64,000 nucleotides of DNA from Clusia tigrina (taxonomy: Eukaryota > Arthropoda > Insecta > Diptera > Clusiidae). A program made the position numbers and the translations under genes. Below are positions 14,341 through 27,561 of the stretch, piece by piece. How positions within the stretch are numbered: the first letter of the stretch is position 1; each line of letters starts with the position of its first letter. The stretch is taken from positions 14,528,001 through 14,592,000 of the forward strand of contig OV050033.1 in the NCBI GenBank assembly GCA_920105625.2, in the 5' to 3' direction. Under the pieces are notes generated by a model. It saw only the letters and a program-made list of their open reading frames with translations. It searched no databases and was not told the DNA's origin.

Positions 14341-14655
14341 TAGCCGCCTAGGCACCAGGGGGTAGTCCTGTCGCAGCTGTCAAGATGGGGATGAGCAAGA
14401 GACAGTTGCTCATCGAATCTCCACGTACAGCTGGAAAGCCCTAGGGTGCGTCCCATTCAATACCCTTGACAATCCGAAATCAATAAAAGACCTCCTTAGA
14501 TTCGTCCTACATTCAAAGTGGCGGAACTAAGGCTCCCTACAGATTCTCGGCGAGTACTCATAATCCCCTAAGTGGTAGTTCCACATGACCTAAGTGTGTC
14601 TGCTGGGAGTTTTTCTGTGCCCTAGGCAGATATTTAAACCTAAGCCTAACCCACA
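14341..14655 (+). mobile_element. 3' end of a non-LTR retrotransposon (truncated)
   Basis: The frame 14369-14530 begins CRSCQDGDEQETVAH (C-x2-C-x10-H). This is the cysteine/histidine motif found downstream of reverse transcriptase and RNase H in non-LTR (I/LOA/Jockey-like) elements. It ends with DLLRFVLHSKWRN and a TAA, the usual closing of such ORF2 proteins. A stop lies just upstream (14363-14365), and the usual cysteine after the histidine is lost. The following ~125 bp is a GC-richer 3' UTR ending in a CCTAA-type tail (AAACCTAAGCCTAACCC, about 14635-14652). All upstream coding sequence is missing, as expected for a dead-on-arrival, 5'-truncated copy. The clade within non-LTR elements is not certain. 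Confidence 0.75.
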
Positions 14656-16837
14656 AAAATATTTCAAATTACATTGTTTCCATTAAAACGCCATACGTAC
14701 TATTTACACCAGTATGTAACAACTTGGAGTATTGGAGTTGGAGTATTTAATAACTTCCCTGGACTCTTCAACATCTTCACCAAAAGCTAATTAATATTTA
14801 ATATTGAATAAGTTGAATAAGTAATCCCGCCCATACCGTGAATTCCTGCAAGTATTACTGCAATCTCTTTGCAATTGTATGTAAAACAGCAGCAATTGTT
14901 TATGGGGGCTCGTGTAGTTTTCAAAAAACATATACTTGTATATGTCTTCGCATTTAAATACAAGTTGTGTGCGAACGTACGCGTACTTTTGCCCCAGTGA
15001 GGGCGTGTGTGATTATCAATAAATGTTTGTTATAAATCCTCATAAATGTCGCATACTTTCGCACACACAGAATTGCGAACATGGTGGAGCCACTCCCCTT
15101 CAAATTCACACATGAGCACTTCTACACAAGGAACAATCGTTAGTTACAAGTGACTACAACTACAAATGCAACTACAAGTAACAACAGTCTGACACACGAG
15201 TAAATATTCAACAAGCTCATGCTTTACAAAATGTTGCATAGAAAATTGCTTTGAAGCCATTGTCAGAATGTCTTTAAAAGCTGTCATGGTAAATGCTGTA
15301 AAGCAAACCGTACCGAAATTATATTTTGTACAAATTGTTTGAATAGTTTACTCAAGCAACAAAATCACCATCGTAAGTGGCATCTGCACGCCGCAGTATC
15401 TTAGACAAACAGCATCAACCCAAAAATGTTATTATCATATATCAAACATTGAGCATATCTGAGGTTAAGTAAATTCAATACTTGCTAATGACAAGCACAG
15501 AACTTGGAACTGTGCCAATTTCATCAGTTCGGAGTGCATGTGAGTAAAAATCCCATTTGCATTGTAAACTTTATACAATTTGAGATGATACTGCTCAGTC
15601 GTGTAAACTTCATAGACTGCAAAGGCGGTATTTAAACATATTGCAAAACAATTTGCTCAATAGAATTTTCTTCAGTGATTTGCAAACATTGAACGCAGGC
15701 AAACCTACACAATGGCAACTTTGTTTCGAAGCTTCTATTCCACAGCTACAATCCTTGCTAGATTTCTCTCTGAAAGAGATTTCAATTCATTTTGTTCTAT
15801 ATTTGAAGGGTCCAGCAACATTCCATTTTGTTGTACAGTTGATAACAAGCTCAGGGTTTCTCTTACAACTTCGAAGTTTCGAAGACTCTTGTGCTTATTG
15901 AGAATTTCAGAATTCATCAGTCAATTTATTTATGCAATTTTTTCTGTTGTGTATGATGATGGGGGTCAGAAAAATGTTCGGTAACAAGGACAATTTACTA
16001 AAAGTAAATTAAAATTCGGGAATATTTCCTATGTTGGTAGTATTCCCTGCAAATGTAGGTTAGTGTCCACAATCTCTGCACTTATGGAACTATTTTGAAA
16101 TTTTTATTTAACTAAAGCTTATAATTTCGCTTAGTTTAGAAATGTAGTTTTGCAACTTTAACTAACACCCCACGTTTATGTCAGCATTAAATGAGTGCAC
16201 TCTATATGAGCGGAAGACGAGAGGAAGCCAACTGTGTTTAACCCTTTTCCAGCTTAATTAAGCCAAATGCCCAGATCTCGTGTATAATGCGCAACATTTT
16301 CCACTAATTAAATTAGGGCGCACCTAGTCGCTGAGACTGTTTCCAAGAGAAAACCTTTAGGAAAATTCAAGCTGAATTAAAAAACACAAAGAAAAAATTC
16401 ACCACACAATTTGTTTGCTCAAATGTCGCTGTTTAATGGAAAACTACAAACGGAGAATTTCATTTAGTTGAAATTAGGATGGCCTCAAGGAAAGCGCAGG
16501 ACAGAGGAACTTGCACTTATTTTATTGTCTCCACATTGTTTTTTAAAAATTAATTTTTTTGGAATGTTGAATTTAATAGAAATGTTACACAGCTATGTAA
16601 AAATCATTATATTAAAATGTGTGCTATTCCTAGCAAAGTAACTCGCTAGAAGGTATTGTGTCAAGAAAATGAAGATCTGGCCGCACAAAATGATCTGTTA
16701 TTAATAAACTTACTACTTAGTTCACTTACAAAACGAAGTGAACAATCGGAAGTCACAGGTGTGTGCATTCTGAGATTAATTATCCTTGGGTTTGCTCGAA
16801 GCAGATGCAGTGAATGGCATACCCGACGAAATTCCAT

Positions 16838-16887
16838 AAAGTAATTTATCCAATAAAGTAATTCATCCAATCAAGTAATTCATCCAT
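16838..16887. repeat. 17-bp tandem repeat, three units
   Basis: AAAGTAATTTATCCAAT, AAAGTAATTCATCCAAT and CAAGTAATTCATCCAT follow head to tail at 16838, 16855 and 16872, with one or two differences between units. It is a small local duplication with no assigned role. Confidence 0.9.
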
Positions 16888-17390
16888 TTTTATAGTACCT
16901 GTAGAACGCTTGTAGCCTCTAAACTAGTATTCAACAGGACTCATTCTCATTCACTAATTCGTGGTGTGTTATTTGACTGCTGTCTAAAAGCATTCTGTAT
17001 GTCTGTGGGAAAAATATATATACAATGAAAGTGTGGTCCCAATATGTGATCTACTACAGCTTTTGAGTACTGCGCTAATGTATACAAAAGGGCACAAGTA
17101 ATTCAGTTTTCATGTTTGTAGTATATTTGGAGTTACCGCCACCAGCCAGTCCCCTACTATACGACAATTTTTCCATGTTGTACTACAACGAAAGTAATTA
17201 TTTTAAAACAGGATGTTTACCATCTTAATTACTACAACGTGAAACGCTTGTCCGGAAATATGGTGGTCAGTTTTTCGTTTTATTTGTTTTGCGGGTTAAT
17301 TCCATTGTTGTATACTTGTGCTATTATAGGCTTGCCGGCTTTGTACTTCTTTGGCACTATCCCCTCCTCATTATTTTGATATTAATTTTG

Positions 17391-17442
17391 TCAGTTGCAA
17401 CACCAGGAAATTATCGTCAGTTGCAATACCAGGAAATTATCG
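17391..17442. repeat. 26-bp direct tandem duplication
   Basis: Two adjacent 26-bp copies beginning TCAGTTGCAA start at 17391 and 17417. They differ at one position (ACACC versus ATACC). It reads as a recent local duplication. Confidence 0.9.
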
Positions 17443-20400
17443 TTAGTCCTTCGTACATGTTGCTTGAAACACTTCTTAATCAATGTCAATAATTTCATAA
17501 TAATTCCTATGAACTGAGAATAAATACAATTGAGTTCACAAAAGTATGAAAAATGGAGTACTTAATATTTTCTGGATATTCAAGAGACTTTTACACAACT
17601 AATAATAAATAAAAATTGTTTTCTGTCGAATACTTCATATACTGAACAAGAAACAATAACACGAATAAAAACTTTTATAGAAAATTCAAAGAAATAATCC
17701 CAAAACGTCTTCAGTAGTTGCTGAAACCAAGGAGACAGTAAATATTTTTGTGGCCTCATAATAATTGTAAAAGAAATATTATTTTAATCATATCATTCTA
17801 GATCATTTGCTAAGCTGAATTTATTTCGAGCGCTACAATTTTCTGAAACAAATTGTAATATATCGGATAGAATTACAATAATTTAAATTGCTTATTTTAT
17901 TAGGTAGTTAATTTAAATAATAGGACTCAATAATATCGTACTCCTGATATACAAACAGATGCAAAATATGTTTTCTACTTTTAAATCAACTCATATTCAC
18001 ATCCACAATTTTGAATACGCTTTGTATTGCCTAATCGAATTCGTATGAAACGTGTGGAAAATCTGCCAACTGGGTGAGTGTGTGAAAGTTTTCACGAAAC
18101 TGCATAACTTCATTGTCCTCCTTAAATATTATTCTTGAAATATGTCGCTTTAAGTTTCTTAGTATATTCGGTTTACTTTTTGCAGCACAGCAGCAAATTA
18201 CGAGCATATGTGGGGACACACACGCATAATTGCATACACGTCTCTCTACATGAGTATTTGTATGTATCCCTTTACATTTACATTCCATTCCATTTGATAA
18301 AGGAAACTTTTGCAGTGCATTGCAGCCAGCTCCTTGTATTTTGTTTGAACAACTTTAATGCATTCTGTTGCAGTTGCAATAAACAAATCACTTAGCAGCA
18401 AAAATTGTTCACTAAATATATTTTCATTAAGGAGTTGGCAAAGTTTTCTTAAAAGCTTGTGTGCATTTTGTGTAAATTTCATATTTTATGTGGTTTATTG
18501 TTGCTTGAAAGCAGCAGTAGTGCAGCAGTTTGCACAAGACAGGTGAGAGTAACTTAAGAAACTCAGTGAGATGAAGTAAATATTTCAAAGGATATTTCCA
18601 AATATCATTCAATGACTTGCACATATTATTCAACTATTAAACGGTACTTAATTTTAATGAATTGTTTAAAACATTTATGGTGTTTTAAAAATATTTTCTA
18701 AACTATTTATTTATCCCCTTTTTTATAAATTCTCTTTCACACAATTTATGGCAACATTTGCCATTTTTAAAGTACCTAACAACGGCTCTCTCATGAATAA
18801 ATTTTAATAGAAACGTTTGCACAAATCTGATGTGAAAATGCATTGAAAACACAATTTTTTCTTGAATGTACTTTCGCAATACAAAAAAAAAAAAAATTTA
18901 AATTTATGGTCAAATAATAATTTATGAATTATGATTGTGTGTATTGTCAGAGCAGCTTTCGTTGTAAATACTCGCACAAATGTGTTTGTATTGTATTTAA
19001 TATAATGACACAATATTGTCTAAGCTATTTACGAACATAACTCAGCAATAATCATATGGCAAAAATGAAAAATTATTGTTTAAATTATTTATTAGAATTG
19101 GTTGTGGCTGAGAAAGAACAGGAACAAATATGGTTTGTTTTTAATAGCAGAACAGCAATTGCAGTTGACCTCAAAGTAATTTATAAAATAAATTTCAATT
19201 AACAATCGACGTGCACTTTTACATATTTAGTTTATATGAGTTATGGGAACGATAACGGAAGAGCGAACAATGAAGTTTTTGAAGAGGTCAGAAACATCAA
19301 AAAATCACATAAGTAGAGCATTCTAATGTTTCAAAAGTAATGGAAGCGGTAATTATTCTGAGGAAAATGGAAAGTTTTGTACATAAATTATACCTTTTAT
19401 TATTATAGTCCATCAGAATACTGACTACCATTCGGTGGAGATTTAGATACATTAATATCACCTTTGTATAAAATGCATTTTGCATTATGGTCGTTCATAA
19501 GATGGGAGAATGAGTTAAACATTTTTTGGGGCGTACCATCCATGAATGCTAAACAAAATCACCACAAAATAATCACACATCGTAACTGTGGCTGGTATTC
19601 TAAGTAATTCTACATTTCTGCAAGCAGAAAGCCGGAGCAAAGTACAGCCTAGTACTATGTGTAGAAGCTCCTCTCGAATTTGATGCAGTACTTTTATTTT
19701 ATGGGGTTTGAAAAGTAATCAATTGTTGTCCGAAGCAAATGGCCTCTTAGGACAAGCAGTGTAAATATCCTATTCCTTTCGATATAGAGTTTGCTTCTGT
19801 ATCAATTTTGGGGTAACTACTATATTTGTTTTTCTTAATGTTTTCTCAAGCTTTTTAATGTTATAACAATTTTCTCGCTCTAGTATATAAGAGTAAGTTG
19901 ATTTGTAATTTGGTCGCCGTGTCGTATGAGTAACATTGGTGAAGCTTAATATTAACGCATTATTGGGGTTTCATATATTTTAGTTTGTACAATCTTAGAA
20001 ACTTTCAACCAAAATATGTACAACTTTGTGTTCCTTTTACAATAATTATTTCCTATTTGCATATTAGCGTGTCTTATGTCACTTCTCAACCCTGGAATTT
20101 TCCCCTTATTTTACTTTTATTTTTGGGAGCAATGAGAAATTAAAAGTTTCTCTGTTCTACATTCAAAAGTTTTAGTGTTTAACACTCAACCAACATCACC
20201 ATACTGCACAGTACCGCACCAAACTGCACCGCAAGGAGTTGAATGCAAAATAAACAACCCGAAATTGAGGTCAAATAAGGGCAAATGCCAACCAAGCTGG
20301 TTAAAGGTTAGAACAAAAATTCTATGAAATGAAAATGAATGAATGGATGAATAGAAAAACTGCAGATGAAGAAGAGTTTACCTCAAGTGTGAGATAAACT

Positions 20401-23400
20401 CGATGCAAAGTTTTCATTATCCAACAAAAATGCAGAACTACTGCAGCTGCGCGTATTTAAAACTTGAAGTAAATAAGAACAAGAATCCAACGAAAACATG
20501 AAAGCAGCTTTTAGAAATGTTGTGCAACTCAACTTGTTTTTGTCAACTGTTCTTCATTTTGAGGTTAAGCAAAGAGTTATGAGGGGAAACTGAAATGAAA
20601 AACAAGCGGAATAGCACTTCACCTGAACATGACTGCATCAAAAAGTTCTATAATATTACCATTAAAGCATTTACCTTTATTTAGATGGCGTAAAACATGT
20701 GGCCAAAGGTTCTTCTAAATACTCGTACAAGTGAATATCATAGTTCGTTGTCGGTGGAGCTGACGCTGACAGCAGCTTCGGCCCTGACACTTTTCGGAAA
20801 ACCCTATTGCGGTTGTGTCTTGGTAACTAAGTTTATGAGTTATGAGTTTGGAGTGTTGAACCATTATAAAAGCGAAGAATGATTTTACTTTTTATACGCT
20901 TATGAAGTTTATTACGATATTTACAAAGACTTTGAATGAAAATCAGAACTTATGCTGATATTTCCAGTTGGACATTTTATAGAATGCAGCAAACAGCTGC
21001 GCATTAATAATCTGAAGGAATATATAAACTTGTTTCAGTTGAAATTTTTATACTACGAATTAGCTGAGTTTCGACTTTATTTAAACTGAAAGAACTAGTA
21101 AAAATAACAAGTGCAAATGGTATCCACTTATTATAATTACTCTTGAGGTATTAATTTGCACTTCATTCAAGTTTAAGACCAGGCTTGAAAGTAAATTGAA
21201 GGACTACTTGGACACATATTGCTGTTACTTCTACACATAGGCAGTGACTGCATCCAAAGAGAATCGAGAAGCTTTCTTACTTTAACTAATCACTTAACTT
21301 AACTTCTTAGTGTTCGATATTGCAATATTTGATATAATTAAGTGCCTCTAATATGTCGTACTTCAGTTTCTCTCTTGTCTATTATAATATAAATTAGAAG
21401 AATTTGACCCATGTATGGTTCACAATGACATTGAGAGGACATTCGCATTCGAAACCTTAAAAGTAATTTACATGCTTTATTGATTGATGTGCAGAGCACT
21501 TACAATTTTCATTCTAGTTTAATTCCAACAAAGATGCAATTCTATCACCATTGGATTAATCCTTCAATGAAAATTGCCTTCTTATTATAGCAGTTCATCA
21601 TTGCCAGCAAAACCTACACAATTATTCTGTAAATGCTCTATTTATTGTATAAAGTAATTTGTCTTATACGACATGAATAGCTGTCCACAAGTGCAATTTA
21701 TGCCGCAAGCAAAATTATCGATTTGATAACTCAACTGATTTGATTAGACAAGTGTGGAATAAATAACTGTGGGAATATTTGCTAATATGACTTTGAAAGT
21801 AAGTGCCTCAGGAGTAATGTTCAGCAAATCCTAATTGGAAATAATGCTATGAGTACAGAGGTAATTATTGTGGGTTTGATGTTTATTTGTTAATTAAAAT
21901 ATAATGTCCTTGCCAGACAAAATGAAGCTCTACCAATGTAGGTACACCAGGAGGCAAGAAATCCCTAGGTTTTGGTTAGCTGTGTCAACCGCATTGTGTG
22001 TATTTTAGGCCAGACCTAAATTGCAGTTATCTATTTGTCCGATGCAGCCACTTAGTTGTATAAAATCATTTGTGCCACAGCTCAAAGCGCCGCATCCCAA
22101 ACATCGTACTACCATCTACATATTTCCACAGTAATGAGAGAGTTTAGAATAGGCATTTTAGCAACCGAGGCTGGGGATGTAGTTTACATTGAGGCTTTCC
22201 TCACTGCAGTTAACTCTTCATGTGAACAGCACCAGAGCAGCAAAAAGTTCACCTGCGCAGATTTAAAATTAAGACCTTTTTTGTGCGTGTCGAAAGTCAG
22301 TTTTTCAATGTATTGCTAACAAATTTCTCTGTCTAGACAAAGGGTTGTAAATAAAGTAAGCGGATTAAGGGCTTATGGTATGATTTACTTTTCTGTTGGA
22401 CTCATGTGGCTAATTCGTATGTTTTGTTTTTTACAATTGTTTTTATAGGCAATCAGCTCAAAATATGAAATCTGATTGCTGTGATTGCCAGTCAGAGTTG
22501 AATATCAGTTACGGTGGTTGAATGTTGTGTGTACAAAATATCGCAAATTAAATAATGTTTGCGTATATTTATTTATTGGTTAATCTTCTCAGCCCATTCT
22601 ACACGTAATTATCAACTCATTCAAGAATTTGGTCCATTTGTGGTGCTTTGTAGTGCTTAGTGTTTTTGTTGCCTAACCGGACTACAAGTTTACTAATATA
22701 ATAAAGTTTAAAAAAAAATGGCAGGATATTAATTTTTTTAAATGCGGAAATGGTTATGTGAGATACAAGAATATTTTATATATTTGAAAAAAAAATATCC
22801 ACCGTGAAGAAACTTGAATACTTCATGACTAATACTGTTTTACATCCCCCTGGAGACATTGATAATCTCGTAAGGATCATCTTCAAAACAGCAAAACTCT
22901 ACCGAATTTTCAGACAACAACAGCTCTTTTTCATATTTGACTTATTGACATCAACAATTACCTGTGAGCTATACGTCAGAGAAGTTAACCAAAGCCATAT
23001 CAAAGATTTTGATTGAATATTCTCAGTTAAATCCTTACCTGTACCTTTCATATGGCACAACAATATTTAAGTTTCAAAAAGTAACTCTAATTAGGCACGT
23101 TTCTCTTTGGGACTTCATATACGGTGTATCTGGGTTCCGTATGAATAATTTCTTTCAAAACGTGCGCCTCTCGAATCCACATATACCAAAATACAAAAAA
23201 TTAACATTGAGTAAAATTTAAAACCTTTCACGAAAGAAAATGCTAATTACGAGTAAATTCTGTATGAAAAAATGCGGCTGAAAAAGGTATTTCCAGCACG
23301 AATATGAAAAAAGGGTCCGCTTAACTTATGCAAAGCATGTCGCATTCGACTTTGTGACAAATTGAACTGATTTCAATGTAGGGCGTACACATTTTTTTGG

Positions 23401-26400
23401 AATGCTTTTAGTCAATTAGTGCAAAAAAAGGACGAACGCAATTTGTAACTGGCACAGCAACCAATTGCAAAGTCGAATGAAAGTCACAAAGCGCCGCAAA
23501 ACTGAAATTCAAATTGAAATAAGAAAACATGCGAATAGAAATTTAAACGGCAGTTTTATGAAATACACGCATGTGAGATATTTTGTTTACCTTTTTGTTC
23601 ACTCGCTTTAGGCGTAATGCGCTTGAAAATATTTGTGAATTTGTTTATGAAAGCAAAGACTTAAAAGTACAAAATACAAATAAATAAATTCAAAAAAATA
23701 TAGAAAATACACAGCAGGTAAATATAAAAGGACTGCAGAGGCCAGCATGCTAAAGACTGACGGCGCCGGGTCTGCAAAATGGCAGTGAATTGAGGCCGAT
23801 TTACAATGCCGCAGCAAACAAACTCTTTGTAATGAATTTTTGGGGTATTTGTGTTCTTTATTGCCGCAATTCAAATTGCGTGAATTTTTTATTCTTTTGG
23901 TTCTTAGTTTCCCTCTAATTCTGACTGCAATTGCAGATTACTCCATTCTGTTGCTGCTTTTATTTCAAACTGGTGCATTTTTAGTTATCATAGTCGAATT
24001 TTCCACCAGCAGCTGTTGGTTTCATATATGGCATTTTCAGTTATTGTCACAGTTAAATTAGAAAACTAAAACACATATTTGCTTTCCAGAAGAACTGCGA
24101 TCAATGTCTATAACTAATTCATTATTACAGTCCATTATGCACTAAAGCTCCATCTGAAACCATTTAAGAACAGAGACTTTCAATTGCATCGTGTGTGACC
24201 AACAATTACATCCATGTAGAATTTGATACTCGTACGAGCTTATCCGACAATAGTTCAATAGTTTCTGAATTGTTGGCATATGACATCTTTCGAACAACCA
24301 TACTAAATAAAATTAACTGTAGTGAAATTTAATATAAATATTGAATTTATGCTGTCATCGAAGTGCTCACTTAATATCCCAAAAATTTCAGCGTTATTCA
24401 AAGCCTATATCCTTAAGAGGATTACCATATACATTATGAATCACAGCTCCCAATTCTGGCTGCCAAGTTTTTCGCGTTAGCTACAGTGGATACTTGAACC
24501 TGTTTCGGCACACTAGCTTTCGGAACATGTAACGACATCTCTTAGATTACTTTTGTGTTTTTATTGCAATTTTGCTTATTGCAACACGTCCAGCATGGCG
24601 ATGTTTTGTAGCAGAAATCGCCTCGTCTGATATATTGCATTTTTAATACATTAAGCAGTGAATAACAGAATAATTTTGTTAAATGGCTCACTTTCGATAA
24701 CCACATGCCAAAGAATATTTACGCAATATTTTAGATCTTATTAAATATATTTGTATAAAATTCTCACCAATCCTAGAAGCGTAGCTCATATATAGACTAC
24801 ACACTCAGTGACTTAAACTGATTCAAGAAGCATATTGGACTTGATTCCTAAAGACACAGCGACCTATTTTTGGAAATTTTCGCGTCTTTAAAACGTAAAA
24901 AGAATTTTTGTTTGAATCTTTTTTAAATTGGTACTGGTTTAATTTGTTAAGTTACTCATGCAGACATCATAATTCAGTCGGTATTGGTGCTGGTATCACT
25001 GGTCGTATGATTGATGTTAGTTTGATAGCGGTGCCAATAGTGAAAATTTCTCCAGCCTGCTATTCTGAAAAATGCACATTTTGTGTTCTATTTCTCAGTA
25101 TCCGTATTATAGTATTAGTCATTAAGCAAAAATTATAAAGAGATATCATTGTGAAGAGCAGACTTCATCACACTCTATCACATATTTCAGTATATTTCTT
25201 CACTGTCTACACAGAAATTTAATAGCAAAATGTGTAACAAAATTTTGGTGCCTTTTTTTTAAAGTTCAAGTAACTTCAATAATTGACACATCTATTCTAA
25301 AGTTGTACTTGTTTTTTATACGCACTATTCCAAAAAACAGAAAGCAAGCAAGCTTGCTGCAACTAAAATACAGGCAGAAGTGTTCCCGTATATGTATGCA
25401 AATGAGTGTGTTTCTTTCTATCTTTGCAACAAAAATTCACCTTAATTAGAAACTTTTGCATTTTAATTAAGAATGTCAACACAAATAACGAAAGGCAGAA
25501 GTTCACAGCTCTTTGCAAAGAGAAACTCAGAAAATATGTGTAATTAATATTATCGACAGCGTTGGAAGGACAGATGTTAAAATTTCATATCACACACGTG
25601 TTAGTAGTGTGCATGGATAGAAGGAGCTGCATAAGTGCGTCTGTCAGTTTGCCAAAGTTGGGGACCGTGAAAGAAACTTACAGCTATTTTTCTGCAGAGA
25701 AATAGAGTAAAAGAAGTGGAAAGTTAGATGGAGAGAAATATTGTATCGCAAGTGATTTTATGTTATAGGTAGTTGGAAACATTGAATTCATTAGTTCACT
25801 TTCTTTACAAGAAACTTCTTTATGAGAATTCAGGGCTAAGTCTCGTGTAAGGAAATCAATTCATAAGCTATGATTTTGAATAAATTTAACTTTCTTTTAT
25901 TATTTTTAATATTTTCTTTTAATTTTAAAGAAGAATTCATACAAAATTATAATCACTAGAAATTGGAACTTTATAAATAAATGTTCATAAGATCTTGAGG
26001 TGATTCTGTACATTGGTTCGAGCTCTATAAAAATATAAAACAGTTATATAGCAATTTATCTGTTAAGCACACTTGAATGTACTTATATGCAATTTGCAGA
26101 TGAGCTAAAGGCTACTTCTCAATCGCAGTCGTTTAAAATTTCTTAATCTTTCTTTTATTATAAAATATAAATATCATGTCGTTTTGTTGGTAAATTGAAA
26201 TATACATTTGAAATATCACTCTAGATTAAAGGGGAGAGGATTTTGGTAAGTAGTGATTGAAATAATTTGGACATCATTGTGTGCGTCTGTTAGATATGAG
26301 TTCCTACGACTCACCTTCTCTGTTGTTCATACCGAATTTTAAAAGCTCTGCACCAGAACCGCAGCAACGATTGTGCCAACGTAATCCTTGTGTGGAGCGG

Positions 26401-27411
26401 TAAAGCGCATTTGAAGCGTGAATCATATTTTATTTACAAGGCACATAAATACGACTATTTAAAACAAACACACATGTACATGTAAACAGTTCCACAACGA
26501 CAACATTTGCTAATGCTGTGGGCGAAAAAGGGAAATGCGGTGCCAATAAAATAAATAAAATTGAAAGAATGCAAGCTTTTTTATAGCTCAAAGTAGGTGA
26601 GGCGTATTTGACGTGCTGTGCTTAGTCATGTGAATGCACTTAACTAGCTCTCTGAACAAACAAACAAATGCGCCTGAAAAAGTGATGCCAACTGGATTTC
26701 AAAAAACAACAACAGCAACAATTTATGCTAATACAAAAAGGCTGTGTTTTAAATGCTAACAAATCCATTTTCTGAATGGTGGCAATCAGCCACTCAGGTG
26801 TAGCCCGTTCTGAACAAGGAAAACGCACCTCAACCATTCGCGATTTTGAGGCATGGGGGTGCCCGTCAGTAAGCTTCTAGTGAAAAATTTCGCTATAGCA
26901 ACATTCCTCGAAGCACATAAATTTCAAAACAGAATCAGAACTTTCATTTTATGCCTTTTAACGCGTAACTTTTTACTTCATTCTACCTGAAAGCCTGCAG
27001 CGCAGAAAATATGCTATGCAATGAAAAAGGAGCTGACTGCAGTTGCATAAATCGTCATTAGGTGTTTTACTATTTTTGACAGTTGCGAGCGAAACAATAA
27101 AAATACAAAATAAACACAAAATACTTTGCTGGAGAATTCCGCTCTTTATATGCAAAAAAACACTTTCGCCGACTGCTGTAAATGCATTTTTTACGAGAAT
27201 TATTGTAAAAATGTTTTATTGCATTCCATTTTATGATCTGTTATGACATGACATTTACGCAGTTCACAACTTTGTGTAAAAGGCGACGTGCCCATTTGAG
27301 GCTCCTTCAACAAAGTTGCCGCTAGAATTGTGGGAGTCATGAAAATAACGAAAATATACAAGGTTAAATACCGCAAGTTTAAAAAATCGCTTGCCTTGTG
27401 TTTCCCATTAG

Positions 27412-27561
27412 GGTTGAATATAGATCACAATAATGGGTGGTGCATTTATTGTGGAGCGAATGCAAGCTCAAAAATACTCATGCATAAAAACACGCGTGTT
27501 ACAGTTCCTGAATATCAAACGAAATGGAGTAATTTTGAACGCCAGTTGATAAATCATGACA
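27412..27561 (+). CDS. candidate internal exon, symmetric phase 1-1
   Basis: A good acceptor (TTGCCTTGTGTTTCCCATTAG, up to 27411) and a good donor (GACA|GTAAGT at 27562) bracket exactly 150 nt that are open in one frame. The exon starts at codon position 2 and ends at codon position 1, so it could be included or skipped without a shift. The peptide has GWCIYCGANASSK near its start, with two cysteines and a possible N-glycosylation site, followed by TRVTVPEYQTKWSNFERQL. Phase 1-1 exons are common in extracellular modular proteins, but no domain is recognised. The neighbours are non-coding, so it would have to belong to a gene with large introns. Splice sites and phase are seen; being a gene is inference. 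Confidence 0.25.

Larger units (their letters stand above)
14656..27411. other. long non-coding stretch, no gene recognised
   Basis: AT-rich DNA without recognisable genes or transposon ends. It contains two small tandem repeats, annotated separately. Unassigned open frames lie at 15735-15917 (minus) and at 22804-23016 and 22964-23221 (plus, overlapping in different frames); see findings. The remainder shows nothing beyond homopolymer runs and scattered TATA-like or splice-like motifs. Confidence 0.45.

Noticed and set aside
26010..26022. GGTTCGAGCTC resembling a tRNA B box
   Set aside because: No A box or acceptor stem at the correct distance.
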